Shown here piece after piece: positions 5,102-7,950 of a stretch of DNA of 7,950 bases. The position numbers and the translations under genes were made by a program. The DNA lies in NCBI GenBank assembly GCA_017621015.1, contig JAGAUC010000140.1, positions 1 through 7,950 on the forward strand, written 5' to 3'. Under the pieces are notes generated by a model, which worked only from the letters and a program-made list of their open reading frames with translations, was not told the DNA's origin and did no database searches. Source of the stretch: Clostridia bacterium. Lineage in GTDB: Bacteria > Bacillota > Clostridia > Oscillospirales > CAG-272. Positions within the stretch are counted from its first letter, which is position 1; the number at the start of each line of letters is the position of its first letter.

Positions 5102-6613
5102 TCAGGAAACCGCCTCCAGAGCCTCCAAAAGCTCAGTCAGCTGTGCGTTCCACGTCTCCTTGTTACTGTCAATATGATTTTGCATGTCGAAGGTAGGTGA
5201 TAGATCGCGGAAAATGCTTCCAATACCGCCGAGGTTGTGCGTAGAGTAAGCAAAGCCAAACGAGAACACAAAGGATCCGAGGATCTTATCGTACATCTCG
5301 GCATCGGCCTGCTCACGCGAGTAATGTCCCTTAAGCACCGTTTCGTAGTAGGCAGGAAGCACCTGCTTGTAGCTTTCGGCCGAGAGCACCTCCAGCACCG
5401 CGCTCACCATAGCGGCTCGATCCATATCGAGGTTGGAGCAGATGGCAAGTGCCGAGGCGTCGTTGCCAAAGCCGGTATAGTAATCGTCCTGCTCCTCGTC
5501 GTATTTCGGAATGGGAAGCACACCGTAATTCACCGTAGTATTGCGAAGCTCTGAGCCGTGGCCGAGCACGCCGGCAAGGAACAGCACGTTTCCGTTCTCA
5601 AAGGTGGTCTCGTTGGACTGATTGGTGGTAAGATATGCGCCGGGATTGTTGCCGAATATGTTACGCACCTTTTCGTAAGCGGGAAAAACGTTACTGTTCA
5701 GAAGCGCCAGCTCGGGCTCGCCGTATACGTTGGTCTCGGTAAACCGAAGGCCCATCGCCACGATCCACGCGTCCATATGCCCCGCCGCCTTACCGATGGC
5801 GTGATTGCGCGTGCCGACAATGTCACCGTCGTCGATCACGCCGTTGGAGTTAACGTCCGTCCAGCCCTCGGCCACGTAAGCCGCCATTTTATCTGCCGTC
5901 CACTTGCCGTCCCGGACAAGCTGATACAGCGTCACGTCTCCCTCCTCCGGGAAAAGCTCGTTGAAGGAATCGCGATTGAAGAATACACAGCCGCCGGCAG
6001 TGACCTGCGTAATGGTCAGCGAGCCACCCGCAAAAAACAGCGCGCCAAAGGCGGCCAGTTCCTCGGTCATGGATTTATTCCACCATGGCTGCTCAAAATT
6101 CAGATAGCCGTCCGTATAATCGGTCAGCTCCAGAAGGTTGTAGAAAATGCCGTCCTTGGCCAAGGAGCTTCCGGTCGAAAGATAGAACGCCGTGCCGTCG
6201 TAATCGCCCGCGTTGGTAAGCACCGAGGTGGAAAGCGTTTCGTTCCACTTGCTGAAGTTCTCGTAGGCACCATTCTGCCCAACCGTCTTGATCTTAAGCC
6301 CAAGCCGCGTTTCTACATCAATATTGCGGTAATGGATGGCATCAAAAAGCGTGTCGTTGAGCAGCTCGTCACAGGCCAACTCGTATTTATAACGGTCTCC
6401 CTGGTCGCGAACAAAAAAAGTCACCGTTTCCCCCGGATAGGCAAGATCGGTCGGAACGGTATCGCGGATCTGCTGGCGGTCGTCATCTCCGTTCACCGTG
6501 CCCTGATTGCCCTTTTGCCCGGTCGTCTCGCTCGGCGTGTCGGCACACGCAACCAGCGAAGCGACAAGCATCAGAAGCACCAAAATAAGCGAAAGAACTC
6601 GTACGGTTTTCAT
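5102..6613 (-). CDS. Extracellular solute-binding lipoprotein, tandem copy 4
   Basis: A 503-residue lipoprotein, the longest complete copy because of a longer Gln/Gly/Asp linker (about 24-50). The signal peptide MKTVRVLSLILVLLML ends in lipobox LVAC, Cys23. The domain starts at DTVPTDL (51-57). It carries QPWWN at 175-179 (Gln where the others have Lys), the EF-hand-like loop D253-D264 (D253, N255, N257, D261, D264), and the invariant C-terminal block. The start ATG follows AAAGGA (6620-6625) by six bases. Differences from the siblings are Glu for Gly in PAYYETVLKG, RDSFNELFPEEGD in place of RDLFNELYPD-type sequence, and TQVTAGGC where the others read SQVSDGVC-like sequence. The C-terminus (SPTFDMQNHIDSNKETWN) is identical in protein to that of copy 2, and STHNLG is shared with copy 5. 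That mosaic pattern is what exchange between copies would give. Ligand unknown; no transporter gene is adjacent. Confidence 0.94.
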   Translation of the reverse strand: MKTVRVLSLILVLLMLVASLVACADTPSETTGQKGNQGTVNGDDDRQQIRDTVPTDLAYPGETVTFFVRDQGDRYKYELACDELLNDTLFDAIHYRNIDVETRLGLKIKTVGQNGAYENFSKWNETLSTSVLTNAGDYDGTAFYLSTGSSLAKDGIFYNLLELTDYTDGYLNFEQPWWNKSMTEELAAFGALFFAGGSLTITQVTAGGCVFFNRDSFNELFPEEGDVTLYQLVRDGKWTADKMAAYVAEGWTDVNSNGVIDDGDIVGTRNHAIGKAAGHMDAWIVAMGLRFTETNVYGEPELALLNSNVFPAYEKVRNIFGNNPGAYLTTNQSNETTFENGNVLFLAGVLGHGSELRNTTVNYGVLPIPKYDEEQDDYYTGFGNDASALAICSNLDMDRAAMVSAVLEVLSAESYKQVLPAYYETVLKGHYSREQADAEMYDKILGSFVFSFGFAYSTHNLGGIGSIFRDLSPTFDMQNHIDSNKETWNAQLTELLEALEAVS

Positions 6614-6661
6614 GGTTGTTCCTTTCTGCTATGTAAATAGCTCTCCGTTTGGTTTGATTTC

Positions 6662-6690
6662 ATTATAACACAATAAAAAAGAGTGCGGAA
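6662..6690 (-). promoter_or_regulatory. Promoter of copy 4
   Basis: A perfect -10 TATAAT (6662-6667) with a TG one base upstream, and a spacer ending TATTGTGT. The -35 position (TTCCGC, 6685-6690) is poor, so this promoter would depend on its extended -10 or on an activator. The leader to the ATG at 6613 is about 45 bases. A perfect inverted repeat lies 25 bases upstream of the -35 position. Confidence 0.65.
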
Positions 6691-6714
6691 TTGCATTTTT
6701 TATCATTTTTATTG

Positions 6715-6759
6715 CATATTTTACTTTTTCCTTACGCCGAAGTCAAAAAGTAAAATATG
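6715..6759. repeat. Perfect 15-bp inverted repeat between copies 5 and 4
   Basis: CATATTTTACTTTTT (6715-6729) and AAAAAGTAAAATATG (6745-6759) are exactly complementary around a 15-base centre. It lies between the copy 5 terminator and the copy 4 promoter. It is AT-rich and no T-tract follows on the minus strand, so it is a poor terminator. A TATAAT at 6774-6779 (minus strand) lies just upstream, so the repeat may be transcribed. It could be an operator, an RNA hairpin or the remains of a small mobile element; no target-site duplication is evident. Confidence 0.75.
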
Positions 6760-6836
6760 TGTTTTCCAATTTTATTATACTATACAGCCATGGGATTTGA
6801 AATGTATTTTTCGTCACGAAACATGGAGATTCCATC

Positions 6837-6868
6837 AAAAACAAAAAGGCTGCCGCAAGGCGGCAGCC
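6837..6868 (-). terminator. Intrinsic terminator of copy 5
   Basis: GGCTGCCG (6848-6855) and CGGCAGCC (6861-6868) form a perfect 8-bp GC-rich stem with a 5-base loop. On the minus strand it is followed by TTTTTGTTTTT (6837-6847). It lies about 40 bases after the ancestral copy 5 stop (6906-6908). Further self-complementary sequence stands directly before it (6866-6889). Confidence 0.88.
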
Positions 6869-6889
6869 TCGGGTGCCCGAGGCACCCTG
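6866..6889. repeat. Overlapping alternative hairpins before the copy 5 terminator
   Basis: GGGTGCC and GGCACCC can pair around CGA. The overlapping GCCTCGG and CCGAGGC can pair around GTGC instead. The two stems exclude each other, and the second uses bases of the terminator stem (6866-6868). They may stabilise the 3' end of the mRNA or tune termination; this could also be a by-product of GC-rich sequence. Confidence 0.45.
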
Positions 6890-6905
6890 AGAAAAAGGAA
6901 AGGGG

Positions 6906-6965
6906 TTATGATACGGCTTCAAGAGCTAAGAGCAGCTCAGACAGCTTGGTAGACCAGGTACCCTA
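6906..6965 (-). pseudogene. Out-of-frame 3' end of copy 5
   Basis: In the alternative frame this stretch still encodes the family C-terminus (TWSTKLSELL then LALEAVS) and ends in TAA at 6906-6908. The conservation after the deletion shows that the shift is very recent or an artefact: there has been no visible decay downstream of it. Confidence 0.75.
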
Positions 6966-7950
6966 TTGCTGTCAATGTGATTCTGCATATCAAAGGTAGG
7001 CGACAGGTCGCGGAAGATGCTTCCGATCGCACCGAGATTGTGTGTGGAATAAGCAAAGCCAAAAGAGAACACGAAGGAGCCAAGGATCTTATCGTACATT
7101 TCGGCATCGGCCTGCTCTCTCGAGTAGTGCCCCTTAAGCACGGTTCCGTAATATACGGGAAGCACCTGCTTGTAGCTCTCTGCGGAGAGAAGCTCCAGCA
7201 CCGCACTCACCATAGCGGCCCTGTCCTCACTGAGATTGGAGCACACCGCAATGGCCGAGGACTCGTTACCAAAGCAGGTATAGTAATCCTCCTGCTCCGC
7301 ATCGTACTTCGGAATGGGAAGCACGCCAAAATTAACAGTAGAATTGCGCATCTCCGCGCCCTCGTTAAGCGAAGAGGTAAAGAAAAGCACGTTGCCGTTC
7401 TCCATTTTCGTTTCGATTGCCTCCTCGGTCGTCAGAAGCGCACCGGGATTGTTACCGAAAATATTGCGCACCTTCTCGTAAGCAGGAATGATATTGCTGT
7501 TCAGAAGAACGATCTCGGGCTCACCGTAAATATTGGTCTCGGTAAAACGCAGTCCCATGCCCACGACCCACGCATCCATAACACCGGCGGAATTGCCCAT
7601 CGCGTGGTTTCTCGTGCCAACAATATCGCCGTCATCCACCACACCGTTGGAATTGATGTCGGTCCAAGCCCCGGAGATATAAGCAGCCATCCTGTCCGCC
7701 GTCCAACTTCCGTCGCGTACCAGTTGATACAGCGTCGTGTCTCTCTCGTCGGGATACAGCTCATTAAAGAGGTCGCGATTAAAGAAAACGCATACACCGT
7801 CCGAGATCTGGCTTATGGTAAGCGAGCCGCCGGCAAAGAACAGAGCCCCGTAGGCAGCAAGCTCCTCGGTCATACTCTGGTTCCACCACGGCTTTTCAAA
7901 ATTCAGATAGCCGCCCTCATAATCGGCAAGCTCAAAGAGATTGTAGAAAA
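6926..7950 (-). CDS. Extracellular solute-binding lipoprotein, copy 5 (partial, 3' frameshift)
   Basis: The last 340 codons of a fifth copy, open through the right edge, so the signal peptide and first part of the domain lie outside. The visible part begins near FYNLFELADYEGGYLNF, just before KPWWN. It includes the EF-hand-like loop (DINSNGVVDDGD) and the invariant block YKQVLPVYYGTVLKGHYS. Its variable patches differ from every other copy. One base is missing near 6963-6965: the siblings have CTTATTG where this copy has CTATTG on the plus strand. The frame therefore reads HIDSN then RVPGLPSCLSCS and stops at 6926-6928. Restoring one base gives GTWSTKLSELLLALEAVS and the normal stop at 6906-6908. 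Only the last 19 or so residues are affected, so the protein may still fold, or the change may be a sequencing error. Confidence 0.92.
   Translation of the reverse strand, partial: FYNLFELADYEGGYLNFEKPWWNQSMTEELAAYGALFFAGGSLTISQISDGVCVFFNRDLFNELYPDERDTTLYQLVRDGSWTADRMAAYISGAWTDINSNGVVDDGDIVGTRNHAMGNSAGVMDAWVVGMGLRFTETNIYGEPEIVLLNSNIIPAYEKVRNIFGNNPGALLTTEEAIETKMENGNVLFFTSSLNEGAEMRNSTVNFGVLPIPKYDAEQEDYYTCFGNESSAIAVCSNLSEDRAAMVSAVLELLSAESYKQVLPVYYGTVLKGHYSREQADAEMYDKILGSFVFSFGFAYSTHNLGAIGSIFRDLSPTFDMQNHIDSNRVPGLPSCLSCS

Noticed and set aside
4027..5196. 389-codon plus-strand frame crossing the copy 4 to copy 3 gap
   Set aside because: It runs through a terminator and promoters of the opposite strand and through parts of two real genes. 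No start signal supports it.
5558..6640. 360-codon plus-strand frame antisense to copy 4
   Set aside because: An antisense shadow with the same composition bias; no ribosome binding site, and the minus-strand gene is strongly supported.
6683..6999. Short plus-strand frames of 80-89 codons in the copy 5 to copy 4 gap
   Set aside because: They cross the inverted repeat and the copy 5 terminator and enter the 3' end of copy 5. Their N-terminal residues are Phe/Tyr-rich as expected of translated AT-rich spacer.
21..7950. CRISPR array, tRNA or rRNA genes, insertion sequence, prophage genes
   Set aside because: No short regularly spaced repeats, no cloverleaf or conserved rRNA segments and no transposase or phage-like proteins were seen. 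The only large repeat is the gene family itself.

Overview
The window looks like chromosomal DNA of an uncultivated low-GC-lineage Firmicute (Clostridia, probably gut-associated). The grounds are the lipoprotein signal peptides ending in LVAC, AGGA-type ribosome binding sites, AT-rich spacers with sigma-A-like promoters of the extended -10 type, and the protein family itself, which I recognise from Clostridia. This taxonomic reading is inference.

Layout: everything real lies on the minus strand. Five paralogous genes of about 1.5 kb stand head to tail, one every 1.65-1.8 kb. Reading in the transcribed direction (right to left) they are copy 5 (6926-7950, 5' end outside the window and 3' end frameshifted), copy 4 (5102-6613), copy 3 (3328-4827), copy 2 (1667-3169) and copy 1 (21-1514). 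Each complete copy encodes a 497-503 residue lipoprotein. It has a signal peptide with Cys23, a short Ser/Thr/Gly/Asp-rich linker, and an ABC-type extracellular solute-binding protein fold with an EF-hand-like calcium loop. No permease, ATPase, regulator or enzyme gene is visible.

The copies look like separate transcription units, not one operon. Each complete copy has a promoter candidate of one shared design (TTG-like -35, 17-bp spacer ending near TTTTGTG, extended -10) and most are followed by an intrinsic terminator. The gap between copies 4 and 3 (4828-5101) is the exception. It holds an extra promoter and a strong terminator with no gene between them, which could be a small RNA, a leader attenuator or the scar of a deleted copy. 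The gap between copies 5 and 4 (6614-6905) holds a terminator, a perfect 15-bp inverted repeat and a promoter. No gene-free stretch exceeds 300 bases.

Probable biology: an expanded, diverging set of surface binding proteins. The C-terminal core is almost invariant, while short patches that could line the ligand cleft differ from copy to copy. The ligand, the partner transporter and the true extent of the array cannot be told from this window. The long open frames on the plus strand are antisense shadows of these genes.
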